A DNA stretch of 64,000 nt from RYN-230 sp963844695 (GCA_963844695.1 CAWJPL010000016.1:124001-188000); one strand, 5' to 3'. Numbered from the stretch's first letter, positions 8,544 through 17,513 are shown. Program-made: numbers and translations. The notes: generated by a model not told the origin, from the sequence alone.

Positions 8544-9398
8544 GTGAAGGTCGGGATCGTGTACAACACGGGCTCCTACGGCGTGGACCCCCGCACCGTG
8601 GTCGCGGTGGCCCGGCACGCGGAGCACTGCGGCTTCGAGTCCTTCTACGTCCCCGAGCACATCGTGCTGTATCCGGGGGCCAAGGTCGGGCCGTTCGAAT
8701 TTCCGCCCACCCTGCCCATCGCCGCCCCGCTGGAGCTGCTGAGCTTCGTGGCAGCAGCGACTGAGCGGATCCTGCTTGGCACGGCTGTTCTGCTGCTGCC
8801 CTACTATCACCCCGTCCTGCTGGCCAAGCAGCTGGCCACCATCGACCTGCTCTCGGGGGGCCGGATGCGGCTGCTGACCGTCGGCCTGGGCAGCCTGCCC
8901 GGTGAAGCGGAAGCCGTGGGCGTCAACTTCCCGGCCCGCGGCCGCCGGGCCGACGAGGCCATCGACGTGTTGCGCCTGCTCTGGGCGGGCGACGAGAACG
9001 GGGTCAGCTTCGACGGAGAATTCTTCTCCTTTACGAACCTGTGCAGTTTCCCCAAGCCCTTCGGGGCCGGGACCCTCCCAATACACGTCGGGGGGGCGAG
9101 CCGGCCAGCCGCGCGCCGCGCCGGGCTGCGGGGCGACGGCTACTTCCCCGGGGGTCAGCTCCCCGCCGGGGAACGGGCCAGCCAGCTGGACCTGATGCGC
9201 AACGCCGCCACTCAGGCGGGCCGGGACCCGGCGGCGCTGGAGTACACCCGGTGGGTGCCGGCCAGCATTTCCGCCGCCGACGCCGACGCCCATGCGGCCC
9301 TGGGGGCTACCCGGCTGGTCGCCGCATTGAGCTCGCCCGGCCTGGACGGGCAGCGGGAAGAGATGTCAGCGCTGGCCGGCCGGCTGAGTCTCGGCTAA
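8544..9398 (+). CDS. Luciferase-like (F420-dependent type) oxidoreductase, copy A
   Basis: This 284-residue protein has the luciferase-like monooxygenase TIM-barrel fold. It shows V-P-E-H-I-V early, the A-A-A-T-E-R-I-L-L-G-T-A-V strand, the L-L-S-G-G-R-M-R-L-L-T-V-G-L-G segment and R-R-A-D-E-A-I-D-V-L-R-L-L-W in the middle. These match the actinobacterial F420-dependent LLM class (TIGR03619-like). The GTG start at 8544 is chosen because GGAGG lies 7-11 bases upstream; longer readings lack one. Relatives reduce or oxidise small organic substrates with F420 or FMN. The substrate is not predictable. It is convergent with the ABC exporter gene. Confidence 0.88.
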   Translation: MKVGIVYNTGSYGVDPRTVVAVARHAEHCGFESFYVPEHIVLYPGAKVGPFEFPPTLPIAAPLELLSFVAAATERILLGTAVLLLPYYHPVLLAKQLATIDLLSGGRMRLLTVGLGSLPGEAEAVGVNFPARGRRADEAIDVLRLLWAGDENGVSFDGEFFSFTNLCSFPKPFGAGTLPIHVGGASRPAARRAGLRGDGYFPGGQLPAGERASQLDLMRNAATQAGRDPAALEYTRWVPASISAADADAHAALGATRLVAALSSPGLDGQREEMSALAGRLSLG

Positions 9399-9483
9399 CA
9401 CACCGCGGACCAGCCGCACCGCGGCCTCTGCGGCCAGCCCGCCACCGCCAGGGCGCGGGCATCGCGGGCCGGATGCCGGTGGC

Positions 9484-11322
9484 TTATGCGGCCAGTTCGG
9501 CGTAGCGGCCCTGGCCGGCCAGGAGGCTGGTGTGGGTGCCGGATTCCACGACGTGGCCATGGTCCAGGACGGCGATCTGGTCGGCGTTGCGGACCGTCGA
9601 GAGCCGGTGGGCGATGGTGATGGTGGTGCGGCCGGCCGCGAGGTTGTCGAAGGCGTGCTGGACGGCACGCTCGGTCTCGGTGTCCAGGGCACTGGTGGCC
9701 TCGTCCAGCACGAGCACCCGCGGGTCGCGGAGCAGGGTCCGGGCGATGGCCAGGCGCTGCTTCTCTCCACCGGAGAAGCGGTGCCCGCGGGAGCCGACCA
9801 TCGTGTCGTAGCCGTCGGGCAGGCTGGCGATCAGGTCGTGGATCCGCGCGGCCCGCGCCGCGTCCTCGATCTCGGCGTCGGTGGCGTCCGGCCTGGCGTA
9901 ACGCAGGTTCTCGCGGACCGTGGTGTGCAGGAGGTAGGTCTCCTGGCTGACCACGCCGACGACGGCGGCGAGGTCGGTCAGCCTCATGTCACGGATGTCG
10001 ATGCCGTCGATGCTCACCACGCCGCTGCCCGGGTCGTAGAGGCGGGCGACCAGGGAAGCCAGTGTGGTCTTGCCGGATCCAGTCTCGCCGACCAGGGCCA
10101 GCGTGGTGCCGGGCGGGACGTCCAGGTTGACGCCGGTGAGGGCCGGCCGGTCGGCGCCGGGGTAGGTGAAGCTGACGTCCTGGAGCCGGACGTGCCCGGT
10201 CATGACTTCGGGGACGATCTCCACCGGGTGGGCTGGGTCGTCCACCTCGACGGGCAGGTCCAGGTACTCGAAGATCCGCGCGAACAGGGCCAGCGAGCTG
10301 ACCACGGACACCCCGGTGCTGAGCAGGCCGGTCAGCGGCCGGAAGAGGCTGTTCTGCAAGGTGGTGAAGGCGACCAGGGTGCCGATGGTCATCGCGCCCG
10401 CGGTGACCGGCAGGCCAGCGGCCAGGTAGATGACGGCGGGCACAGCCGCGAAGATGATGCTCATCGAGGCCATCCGCCAGCGCCCGGCCAGCTGGGAGCG
10501 CAGCTCCAGGTCGATGAGGCGGGCCGAGGAGGCGGTGAACCGCCGGACCAGGGACGGCCCGGTGCCCATCGTCTTGGCCAGCTGGACGCCGTTGATCGAC
10601 AGTCCTTCCTCGATGGTGACGTTGAGGTTGGCCAGCTCACGCTGCTGCTCGGTGGTGATGGCCCGGCGCATCCGGGCGACCTTGCGGCTCAGGTAGACCG
10701 ACGGCGGCATCACGACCAGCGAGATGAGGGACAGCTTCCAGGACAGCGCGACCATGGCCACCGCCGTGGCGACTGCGGTGGTGAGGTTGGCCGCGACGGA
10801 CGTGGCGGTCGAGGTGACCACGGACTCCATGCCGCCGACGTCGTTGGTGATGCGGGACTGGACCTCGCCGGTGCGGGTCCGGGTGAAAAACGCGACCGAC
10901 TGCCGCTGCAGGTGGCCGAAGACGCTGGTGCGCAGGCCGTGCATGACCTGCTGGCCGACCTTGGTGCTGATCCAGGTCTGGATCACGCCGAAGGCGGAGG
11001 TGACGGCGGCGATGCCGACCATGCCGGCGACCAGCAGGATCAGCAGCCGCAGGTTCCGGTCCGGGAGGGCGGTGTCGATCACCGCGCGGAGCAGGAACGG
11101 GGAGGCCACACCCACGATGGAGGAGGCCACGATGATGGCGGTGACAATGGTCAGCTGCCAGGTGTAGGGCTTGAAGAGCTGCCCGATGCGGCGCAGCGAC
11201 ACCTCGCGGGCCTGCGCCTTCTCGGCGGCCGTGACTGTCCGCGGGCCGCGGCCCCGGCCGGAGTCGCTGCCGCGGGTGTGCTCGGGACTGGCGGTCTGTG
11301 GACTTGTGTTCTGGGAGTTCAT
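9484..11322 (-). CDS. ABC exporter, fused membrane and ATPase domains, copy A
   Basis: A 612-residue half-transporter. The transmembrane region (about residues 45-340, six segments) has the type-IV exporter fold. The ATPase carries Walker A G-E-T-G-S-G-K-T-T, the Q-loop V-V-S-Q-E-T-Y-L, the signature F-S-G-G-E-K-Q-R and Walker B V-L-V-L-D-E-A-T, then the switch H in I-A-H-R-L-S. It probably works as a homodimer exporting lipids, drugs or peptides. The start M-N-S-Q-N is taken over longer upstream readings. It is divergent from a MarR regulator, with a perfect TGAGGT-T-ACCTCA operator between them, so drug-type induction is likely. Confidence 0.93.
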   Translation of the reverse strand: MNSQNTSPQTASPEHTRGSDSGRGRGPRTVTAAEKAQAREVSLRRIGQLFKPYTWQLTIVTAIIVASSIVGVASPFLLRAVIDTALPDRNLRLLILLVAGMVGIAAVTSAFGVIQTWISTKVGQQVMHGLRTSVFGHLQRQSVAFFTRTRTGEVQSRITNDVGGMESVVTSTATSVAANLTTAVATAVAMVALSWKLSLISLVVMPPSVYLSRKVARMRRAITTEQQRELANLNVTIEEGLSINGVQLAKTMGTGPSLVRRFTASSARLIDLELRSQLAGRWRMASMSIIFAAVPAVIYLAAGLPVTAGAMTIGTLVAFTTLQNSLFRPLTGLLSTGVSVVSSLALFARIFEYLDLPVEVDDPAHPVEIVPEVMTGHVRLQDVSFTYPGADRPALTGVNLDVPPGTTLALVGETGSGKTTLASLVARLYDPGSGVVSIDGIDIRDMRLTDLAAVVGVVSQETYLLHTTVRENLRYARPDATDAEIEDAARAARIHDLIASLPDGYDTMVGSRGHRFSGGEKQRLAIARTLLRDPRVLVLDEATSALDTETERAVQHAFDNLAAGRTTITIAHRLSTVRNADQIAVLDHGHVVESGTHTSLLAGQGRYAELAA

Positions 11323-11401
11323 GGGTGGGGACGCCAAGTGCTTTGCTCGATTCTGTCGGGGGAGGCCCGCGTCGGGGCGGAACCTCGGGGCCAAGTATTG
11401 C

Positions 11402-11414
11402 TGAGGTTACCTCA
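11402..11414. promoter_or_regulatory. MarR-type operator, copy A
   Basis: TGAGGTTACCTCA is a perfect 13-bp palindrome between the divergent ABC exporter (start 11322) and MarR gene (start 11467). It is conserved without change in copy B at 20785-20797. The position fits joint repression of both genes. Confidence 0.65.
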
Positions 11415-11466
11415 ATATGAGGGTACAACGGTAGTCGCTGGTAAGCTATTCCCGTGATCCAGGGCA

Positions 11467-11991
11467 GTGAGACCGCGGGCCGGCCTGGCACCCGCAGCGG
11501 CCAGACCGGCCCAGGCCATACTGGCCCAGCCCAGGCCGGCACTGAGCCAGACCGGCCCAGCCCCGACCGGCCCAGCCCCGACCGGCACTGACGAGACGCT
11601 GGCCGACGCTTTCCGGTCCGTCTCGCGCCAGCTCCGCGAGACATCCCAGGAGACCCTGGCGCCCTGGGACATCAACCCGTCTCAGTTCCGGGCCCTGCGC
11701 GTGCTCAGCCACCACGGGGCGATACGCCTGTCGGATCTCTCGGGACGCCTGCACATCGCGCCTCGCTCCGCCACCGAGGTCGTCGACGCCCTCGAGTCCC
11801 GCAGCCTGGTCGAACGGCGGCCCGACCCCAGCGACCGGCGGGCCACACTCGTCGAGCTGACCGCACACGGCACCGACGTGCTGGGTGCGATCCGCACGGC
11901 CCGCGGAACCGAGGCGGAACGGGTCTTCGACCGGCTCACCCCGGCCGACCGCGACCACCTGGCCCGCATTCTCCGCCAGCTGCAGAGCTGA
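11467..11991 (+). CDS. MarR-family regulator, copy A
   Basis: The 174-residue protein has a low-complexity Ala/Pro/Gln/Thr-rich N-terminus of about 40 residues, coded by short direct repeats. A typical MarR winged helix follows: F-R-A-L-R-V-L-S-H-H-G, then the recognition helix region A-P-R-S-A-T-E-V-V-D-A-L-E and the wing R-R-P-D-P-S-D-R-R-A-T. MarR proteins are ligand-released repressors, and its target is probably the divergent ABC exporter. The GTG start is uncertain; a downstream start would remove the repetitive part. Copy B differs only in a few N-terminal residues. Confidence 0.85.
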   Translation: MRPRAGLAPAAARPAQAILAQPRPALSQTGPAPTGPAPTGTDETLADAFRSVSRQLRETSQETLAPWDINPSQFRALRVLSHHGAIRLSDLSGRLHIAPRSATEVVDALESRSLVERRPDPSDRRATLVELTAHGTDVLGAIRTARGTEAERVFDRLTPADRDHLARILRQLQS

Positions 11992-12038
11992 TCCGCCCGC
12001 CAGACGACGGGCCGGGCGCCCGCGGAGTAGGGCGCGCG

Positions 12039-12500
12039 TCAGGAGAGAGTCTGGCCCGTCCGGAGCATCTCGAGCGCCTGTTGCACCCGCCGGTCCCGGG
12101 TCTCTTCGCGCTTCGCGTCCGCGACCCAGCGGCAGTACTCCTTCCGGTGCGTGAAGGCCAGCCGCTCGAAGGCCGCCCCGGCGTCCGGGCTGGCTGCCAG
12201 GGCCACGGCCAGCGCCTCCGGCACCTCGACCTCCCGGGGCGCCGTGTCGAGCTCGACGGCCACCTCCACCTGGTCGCCGGCCTGCGCGCCTGCGCCGTCG
12301 CGTACCTACCGGTTCAGGCCCAGCAGGAATTCGCCCTTCATCCGGGTCACGCTGGTCCGCCAGGTGTAGCCGTTGACGGTCGCTACCACCGGGAATCGCC
12401 TGGCACCCTCACCGACCTCCGCGACCTGGGCGTCGTCGAGTATGACCGCCGCGGCCGGGCCACGGGGCTGGAGCTGGGCCTGGAACCGGATAACCCCCAT
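12039..12500 (-). pseudogene. YdeI/OmdA-DUF1905-like protein, copy A, nonsense mutation
   Basis: The reading frame from ATG 12500 corresponds to the intact 153-residue protein of copy B (21423-21884). It has a DUF1905-like beta-barrel N-terminal half (W-R-T-S-V-T-R-M-K-G-E-F-L-L-G-L) and a C-terminal bacteriocin-protection (OmdA/YdeI) helical half. At 12306-12308 a G-to-T change on the coding strand turns the Glu codon of copy B into TAG, cutting the protein in the middle. The rest of the frame stays open, so the mutation is recent. The functional copy is presumably the one in copy B. Confidence 0.8.
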
Positions 12501-12571
12501 GCGCTCATCCTGGCCGGCCGGCGCCGCCGCGGCCAGCAGCCGCGACGACCCTGGTAGCCCGCGAGCTTGAG

Positions 12572-13720
12572 TCAGGCGGCTGTGGCTACGTACCGCCAGA
12601 AGTCCCGCATCCAGTCGGGCGGGACAGGGCTGTCGGCAGCCACCTGGGTGAACAGGACGGCCACGGTTCCGGTGGACGGGGTGACGTGAGCCGAGGTTCC
12701 GGTGCCGCCCACCCAGCCGTAGCGTCCCGGGACGTTCCATGGGTCGACGGCTGCTATGTCGACCGAGCCGCCGAAACCCCAGCCCTGGCCCTCCAGGAAC
12801 AACGCGCCGATCTCGCGCTGGGCTGGACTGGTGTGGTCGGTGGTCATCAGCCGGACCGAGTCGGCGGACAGCAGCCGGCGGCCGCTGGCGCTGACACCGC
12901 CGGACAGCAGCATCCGGCCGAAAGCGAGCCAGTCGTCTGCGGTGCCGACCAGCCCGCCGTTGCCCAGCGGGAACGGGGGCGGCGAGCTCCACTGCCCGTC
13001 CGGCCCGTCGGCCAGTTCCAGGTCACCGTCGGGGCCGGTCCGGTAGGAGCTGGTGAACCGGTGGCGCTGGCTGGCTGGCACGTCGAACCCGGAACCGGCC
13101 ATGCCCAGCGGCTCGAACACCCGCTCAGCCATGAAGTCCGGCAGCGACTGACCGGACACCCTGGCGACCAGTACACCCTGCAGCGTGGAGCAGGTGTCAT
13201 ACAGCCAGCCCTCGCCCGGCTGGTAGATCAGCGGGATCTTGGCCAGCTCGGCCATCCACTCGTCGGGCGGGAGGAAGCTCTGCGGCTCGCGCCCGTCCTT
13301 CTGCACGGAAAACAGCCGCTGCACGGCCGGCAGGGTGAAGTCGGACGCAAAGCCGTACCCGGCAGTGGAGCTGAGCAGGTCGGACACGGTGATCGGCCGG
13401 GCGGCCGGGACCACGTCGTTGACCGCGCTGGCGGGTGTGCGGACGACGACTGGTTCCGCCAGTTCCGGCAGCCATTGGCGGACCGGGTCGTCGAGCGCGA
13501 TCTGGCCGTCCTCGACCAGCATCATGACCGACGCGGCGGTGATGGGCTTGGTGACCGACGCGATGCGGAAGATCGAGTCCCGGGCCATCGGCGCACCGCC
13601 CAGGCTGGCCGAGCCGACGGCCGCCACCTCGGTCCGGTCCGGGCCGGCCACCAGGCCGACCGCTCCCGGCAGCGCTCCGTCGCTGACGTAATTCTCCAGC
13701 AGGCCATGCAGGTCGGTCAT
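12572..13720 (-). CDS. Serine beta-lactamase-like hydrolase/esterase, copy A
   Basis: A 382-residue protein of the class C beta-lactamase/EstB/DD-peptidase superfamily. It has the nucleophile motif S-V-T-K at about residue 72, a candidate tyrosine motif at W-L-Y-D-T-C-S-T-L-Q-G, and a G-W-V-G-G-T-G-T-S motif in place of K-T-G near the C-terminus. No signal peptide is visible, so it is probably cytoplasmic, which favours esterase or transesterase activity over antibiotic hydrolysis. The start M-T-D-L-H-G is taken because upstream sequence is not protein-like. Copy B differs by about ten residues and keeps all these motifs. Confidence 0.87.
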   Translation of the reverse strand: MTDLHGLLENYVSDGALPGAVGLVAGPDRTEVAAVGSASLGGAPMARDSIFRIASVTKPITAASVMMLVEDGQIALDDPVRQWLPELAEPVVVRTPASAVNDVVPAARPITVSDLLSSTAGYGFASDFTLPAVQRLFSVQKDGREPQSFLPPDEWMAELAKIPLIYQPGEGWLYDTCSTLQGVLVARVSGQSLPDFMAERVFEPLGMAGSGFDVPASQRHRFTSSYRTGPDGDLELADGPDGQWSSPPPFPLGNGGLVGTADDWLAFGRMLLSGGVSASGRRLLSADSVRLMTTDHTSPAQREIGALFLEGQGWGFGGSVDIAAVDPWNVPGRYGWVGGTGTSAHVTPSTGTVAVLFTQVAADSPVPPDWMRDFWRYVATAA

Positions 13721-13823
13721 GAATCCACCTTCCCTCGCGGGTGCTCGAACAGTAGACCGCGGGAGCGGCCCAGACTCATCGGCCGCCCACCGGAGGGCCG
13801 GCCACCCAGCAGCGGAGGAATAC

Positions 13824-13922
13824 GAGCGCCCGGGAAGCATCTCACCCTCGACCGCCCACTGGCACGGGGACGAGATCCCAGCAGGTCCGGCTGGCCCGGC
13901 TGCGGAGGCGGCTGGGTGTGCT
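13824..13922. other. Block present only in copy A
   Basis: About 99 bases lie here between sequences that are adjacent in copy B, where a single A replaces them. The block falls between the hydrolase gene and the LuxR remnant. By length it is either a deletion in copy B or an insertion in copy A. No inverted ends or target-site repeat are visible. Confidence 0.7.
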
Positions 13923-13938
13923 GCGCACCGCGAATCAC

Positions 13939-14131
13939 ATGGATACCCTCACCGAACGCGAGCCGGCGGTCCTGCGGTTGCTCCCGGCACCCTGTCTCTT
14001 CGCGAGATCGCCGAAAGCTCTACGTGTCGGTGAACGCCGAAAGCTCTACGTGTCGGTGAACACAGTCAAGACGCACGCGCAGGCGATCTACCGCAAGCTC
14101 GGCGTGCCAATCAGGGACGAGGCTCCGGGGC
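13939..14131 (+). pseudogene. LuxR-type HTH remnant, copy A
   Basis: The sequence encodes a decayed GerE/LuxR helix-turn-helix: L-T-E-R-E, then after a one-base frame slip L-S-L-R-E-I-A-E, then V-S-V-N-T-V-K-T-H-A-Q-A-I-Y-R-K-L-G-V. The frame slip near 13990 is shared with copy B and so predates the duplication. In copy A a 26-bp stretch (14010-14035) is also repeated in tandem (14036-14061), breaking it again. No sensor domain is present. The HTH resembles the small intact LuxR protein at 36968. Confidence 0.7.
14010..14061. repeat. 26-bp tandem repeat inside LuxR remnant, copy A
   Basis: Two exact 26-base units (14010-14035 and 14036-14061) start with GCCGAAAGCTC and end with GGTGAAC. Copy B has a single unit with one extra G. 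It is a recent slip-type duplication specific to copy A. Confidence 0.85.
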
Positions 14132-14135
14132 TGTC

Positions 14136-14531
14136 TCAGGCCCCCAGAGCGGCGCGCGCCAGGTCACGGAACTCGTCGTCGGCGATGCCTTCCGCGTCTT
14201 TGGGCCGCAACCGGATGGTCCCCTTGCCGGTCCTCAGTCCCGGGTGACGGGAGGTGAAACCGGCGTCGCCGCCCTGCTGCCAGCCGTACAGCGAGACACC
14301 GTGTTTCCACGCACCAACATGCAGGCGGCGGCGGCCGACCCGGTAGGTGGGGATCTGGTAGGAGAGGACCACTGTGGCACCAGGCTGCGCTTGGAGAATC
14401 AGCTGGTGCACCCGGTCGAACAGGGGGCGGTACTCAGGAGTGATCGCGTCGATGTACTCCTGCACTGCCCGGCCGGCCTGCGCTTTGCGGTCATCCGGCG
14501 CGGGCGAGCGGCGGTCAGCGGTGCTGGGCAT
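14136..14531 (-). CDS. DUF1801 family protein, copy A
   Basis: A 131-residue protein with the DUF1801 (YdhG-like) pattern: a helical N-terminus, then V-V-L-S-Y-Q-I-P-T-Y, V-G-A-W-K-H-G-V-S-L-Y and the C-terminal G-K-G-T-I-R-L-R-P. It is a small cytoplasmic protein of unknown biochemical role. Its 5' flank ends at the duplication junction, so copy A has lost its original upstream region, which survives downstream of copy B. Copy B encodes nearly the same protein. Confidence 0.8.
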   Translation of the reverse strand: MPSTADRRSPAPDDRKAQAGRAVQEYIDAITPEYRPLFDRVHQLILQAQPGATVVLSYQIPTYRVGRRRLHVGAWKHGVSLYGWQQGGDAGFTSRHPGLRTGKGTIRLRPKDAEGIADDEFRDLARAALGA

Positions 14532-14558
14532 GGCATCCTCCCGTCATCACATGGTCTC

Positions 14559-15064
14559 CTATCCGGGAAGCTGGCGCCCGGCCGCCCCGTCGATCAGCTC
14601 CCGGACGATATCGGCGTGCCCCGCGTGCCGGTGCGTCTCGGCGATCATGTGGGCCATGATCCGGTGCAGGGTCACCTCGTCCTGGTCCGGTGGCCACCAG
14701 GGCACGTGGCCGACCGCGTCAAGGGGCAGCGCGTCGATCGTGGTGTCCGAGTGCAGCCAGGCCCGGTGGTAGAGGGCAGTGATCTGGTCACGCGACTCCC
14801 CGGGGGTCGCCCACATGTCCGCGTTCGGTTCGGCGTCCTCGCCCAGCCAGGGCAGCGGCTCACCGGACGGCAGGCCGAAGGTCTCGCCGAAGTACCCCAG
14901 CTCGACGCTGGCCACGTGCTTGACCAGCCCCAGCAGGTTGGTGCCGGTGGGGGTGAACGGGCGCCGGATGTCGTATCGGAGAGCCCTTCAAGCTTCCACA
15001 GCAGGGCCTCGCGGCCGGCCTGCAGGTATCCGAGGAGATCTGCTTTCGGGTCCGGTCCGGTCAT
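14559..15064 (-). pseudogene. DinB-family protein, copy B, truncated and frameshifted
   Basis: This matches the DinB gene at 5103-5690 but is broken twice. The duplication junction at 14570 removes the last 30 or so codons and substitutes L-P-G-stop. A one-base deletion near 14973 (TCGTATCGG against TCGTATTCGG in copy A) also shifts the frame after about 40 codons. The first break is a direct result of the duplication; the second is later decay. Confidence 0.88.
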
Positions 15065-15171
15065 CCTGGCAGTCTGCCATCCGCCCCCGCCCACCTGTCC
15101 AGGCCAGTTCCGGCGGCGCCAGGGAGCGGCCGTTCCCGTTGACCGCCGGACTCGTCAGCTGCGATAGCGCG

Positions 15172-17109
15172 TCAGGAGGGCCGCTCACCGAGCAGGTCGG
15201 TGACCAGGAACCCGGCTTGCGGGGTGCCCAGCCCGGTGGCCATGTCGTAGCCGCGGGCGGCCTGGTAACAGGGCTGGTTCGGCTGCCCGCGGAGGCGGCA
15301 CGTGTGCTGGGAGCGCCTGCCGTACCCGGCCAGGTAGTCGTTGTTCCCGGCGGTGACGTCGGTGAAGGCCCGCGGATCACTCCGCGCGACCCGGTACAGG
15401 CTCGGGGACAGCAGCCCCAGCCGGTGGCCGGGCGCCTGCCGGTCGGCCAGGGCGGTCAGCGCCGCCCACAGCGGGGTGGCCAGGCTGGTGCCGCCGACAG
15501 TCAGCCAGCCCTGGTCCTTGAACGCCCCGGCGGTGCCGTAGATGACATACCCGCGGGTGCCCTTGGTGCCGATCGCGGCCAGCGCCGATACGTCAGGCAC
15601 CTCGCGGCAGCCGGTCCCGCGCGGGGCGCCGCAGCGGGGGCCGCTGGCGTGGCGGCCGCGCACGAAAGCGGCCTGCCAGGACGGCATCCACCACATCCGC
15701 GAGATGCCGCCGCTGCCGACCAGGTTGCCGGGGTACTTGCCGGGGCGCCCGTGCCGCCCGTCGAACGGGGCCGGGAACCCCATCCCGGCGGGTGTCTGGT
15801 TCCAGGCCGACTGGACGGGGGGCGAGCCGTACCGGGTGATGGCGGTGCCGCCGACCGCCGTGACGAAGGGCTGGCTCGCCGGGTTGCCGACCTGCAGGCT
15901 GTAGGCGAGGCGGGCAGGGATCTCCTTCACGTCAGGCAGGCAGCCCTCGGAGCCGGAGTCCCCGGCGGCGGCCATCATCGACTGGCCCTGAAGGGCCATC
16001 TCCTGGAAGAGCTGGGCCTCGATGCGGACGACCGGGGCTCCGGCCAGCGGCTCGCAGCCGCCCCAGGAACTGCTGACCACCTGGGCGCGGTCCTGCTGGG
16101 CGATGGCGCCGTAGGTATCCACGATGGACTGGTCGCCGCCCGCCAGGGGTGCCTCATAGACCAGGACGCTGGCCCGCGGCGCCATGGCCGCGACGACCTC
16201 GACGTCCGCGGTGGCCTCCAGCGTGCCCGATCCCGAGGCTGCGACGGTGGTCCCGCCGTCGACCCGCACCCGGCGGACGGACGGATGCACCCGGTAGCAC
16301 CGGGTGTAAGCCCTGATGTCCCGGTTGGCGTAGTCGGCCAGCTCGAACAGGGCCACGGTGACGTGCTGCCCGAAGTCACGCTCGCGGTAGAGGGGGTTGA
16401 ACTTGTAGGCCCGGGCCAGCCAGGCCGCCGTGTAGACGTGCCGGGTGGTCCGGGCCGCACGGCAGGCCCGGGGCCCGGGAACGGGTCCGGACGCGAGGCC
16501 GGACCCCGGCAGGTGCACGGTGCTGAGGCCGATGACGGCGGACACCTGGCGGCGCAGGTCAGCGGGCACCCTCGGGGCCCGGCGGTTGAGCAGCGCGGTC
16601 CGCCCGTCAGGGAGCCGCACCCGGACGATCGTCGTGCGGAACGCCGCCTCGACGTCCGCCGCCGGCCCGGCGGCGGGCAGCAGCAGGCCATCTCCCAGGG
16701 TCGGCCTGGTACTGAGGTGATGGCGGTTCAGCCAGGCCCGGACCGCGGCGGCGGCGCCCCGCCGCGGACCGAAGCGGGCCTGGACCTGGCGCGGGGTCAG
16801 GAAGTCGCGGAATCCGGCCGAGCCGGGGGTGGAGACCCGGGTGGCCAGGCGGCGGAGACGGCGGGGGTGAGCGGAGCGCAGCGCCACGGTGATGCGCAGG
16901 GTGGCCGAGCTGGCCTCCCGGCCGATGATCCTGGCCCCCGGGGGAATCCCGGGGGCCGTGCCGACGGGCACCATGACGCGGCCCGCCGCCGCGGCGGGGC
17001 GGTTCGCCGGGGCGGCGCTGGCGCCTGGCGCCCCGATCAGGGTCGCGCCCATCAGCACGGCCCCGGCCAGGCTCGCCGTGCAGGCCGGCCACTTTCCCCG
17101 CTTCAGCAT
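15172..17109 (-). CDS. Sedolisin (S53) secreted acid protease, copy B
   Basis: A 645-residue paralogue of the protease at 5798-7735, with the same length, signal peptide, pro-domain and catalytic Glu/Asp/Asp/Ser motifs. Visible replacements are mild and lie mainly in the signal peptide (V to L, V to M), the pro-domain and surface loops (for example R-V-R-P to R-V-H-P). Both copies therefore look functional, giving a doubled dose of secreted acid protease. Confidence 0.93.
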   Translation of the reverse strand: MLKRGKWPACTASLAGAVLMGATLIGAPGASAAPANRPAAAAGRVMVPVGTAPGIPPGARIIGREASSATLRITVALRSAHPRRLRRLATRVSTPGSAGFRDFLTPRQVQARFGPRRGAAAAVRAWLNRHHLSTRPTLGDGLLLPAAGPAADVEAAFRTTIVRVRLPDGRTALLNRRAPRVPADLRRQVSAVIGLSTVHLPGSGLASGPVPGPRACRAARTTRHVYTAAWLARAYKFNPLYRERDFGQHVTVALFELADYANRDIRAYTRCYRVHPSVRRVRVDGGTTVAASGSGTLEATADVEVVAAMAPRASVLVYEAPLAGGDQSIVDTYGAIAQQDRAQVVSSSWGGCEPLAGAPVVRIEAQLFQEMALQGQSMMAAAGDSGSEGCLPDVKEIPARLAYSLQVGNPASQPFVTAVGGTAITRYGSPPVQSAWNQTPAGMGFPAPFDGRHGRPGKYPGNLVGSGGISRMWWMPSWQAAFVRGRHASGPRCGAPRGTGCREVPDVSALAAIGTKGTRGYVIYGTAGAFKDQGWLTVGGTSLATPLWAALTALADRQAPGHRLGLLSPSLYRVARSDPRAFTDVTAGNNDYLAGYGRRSQHTCRLRGQPNQPCYQAARGYDMATGLGTPQAGFLVTDLLGERPS

Positions 17110-17255
17110 TCGGTGTCCCCCGCGGCAGCCCAGGTTCCTGGCGGTAACCCAAGATCAAAGGGATGCTAAAGGGGGCGGCAGCGGCGGCCGGTGACCCGAC
17201 AATCCGCGCGAGTGCCGGGCATGCTGCTCATAGCGACAGCTGGAGGTGCCAGACC

Positions 17256-17513
17256 ATGACCGGCGACACGATGCGCGACCTGCTCACGCCCCTCATCGGG
17301 AAGTCAGGGTCGATGTCCATGCTGGTCGCCAGGATCGGGCCGGTCGCCTTCCCGACCTCCGAGAACAGGAAGCTGACCGGCGTGGAGCTGCGCGCCGACG
17401 GCCTCGTCCGCCTGGAGCGCGAGACCGGATGGACGGTGATCGACCCCGGCGAGGTCGTGGCCGTGGTGTGGCGCGGCGACGAGGCCAACGACTCACCCGG
17501 GCAATTCCTGTAG
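17256..17513 (+). CDS. Small conserved protein (85 aa), copy B
   Basis: The twin of the gene at 7882, with the same GGAGG site and an amino-acid sequence that looks unchanged although some codons differ silently. The family is unknown. The lack of amino-acid change between copies is the main evidence that it is a gene. Confidence 0.6.
   Translation: MTGDTMRDLLTPLIGKSGSMSMLVARIGPVAFPTSENRKLTGVELRADGLVRLERETGWTVIDPGEVVAVVWRGDEANDSPGQFL

Larger units (their letters stand above)
5195..14570. repeat. Tandem duplication, copy A
   Basis: This is the first unit of a direct repeat of about 9.37 kb. It starts inside the DinB gene and ends just upstream of the DUF1801 start. The junction with copy B (14570/14571) joins GGGAAG to CTGGCGCCC with only one base shared, so homologous recombination between long repeats did not create it. 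Gene order matches copy B. Copy A alone has an extra block at 13824-13922 and a 26-bp repeat at 14010-14061. Confidence 0.95.

Noticed and set aside
9532..11457. A 641-codon open frame antisense to the ABC exporter, also present in copy B
   Set aside because: Mirror of a clear exporter gene. Its product is D/G/Q/H-rich with no recognisable fold.
12572..13720. Antibiotic-resistance beta-lactamase
   Set aside because: The fold is right, but no signal peptide is present and the K-T-G motif is replaced by a G-G-T-G-like motif, which fits esterase-type relatives better.
14779..17169. A 796-codon open frame antisense to the copy B sedolisin, and its shorter twin at 5765-7795
   Set aside because: Shadow of the protease gene caused by high GC at third positions. 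Composition is Gly/Arg/Gln/Ala repeats with no domain motif.
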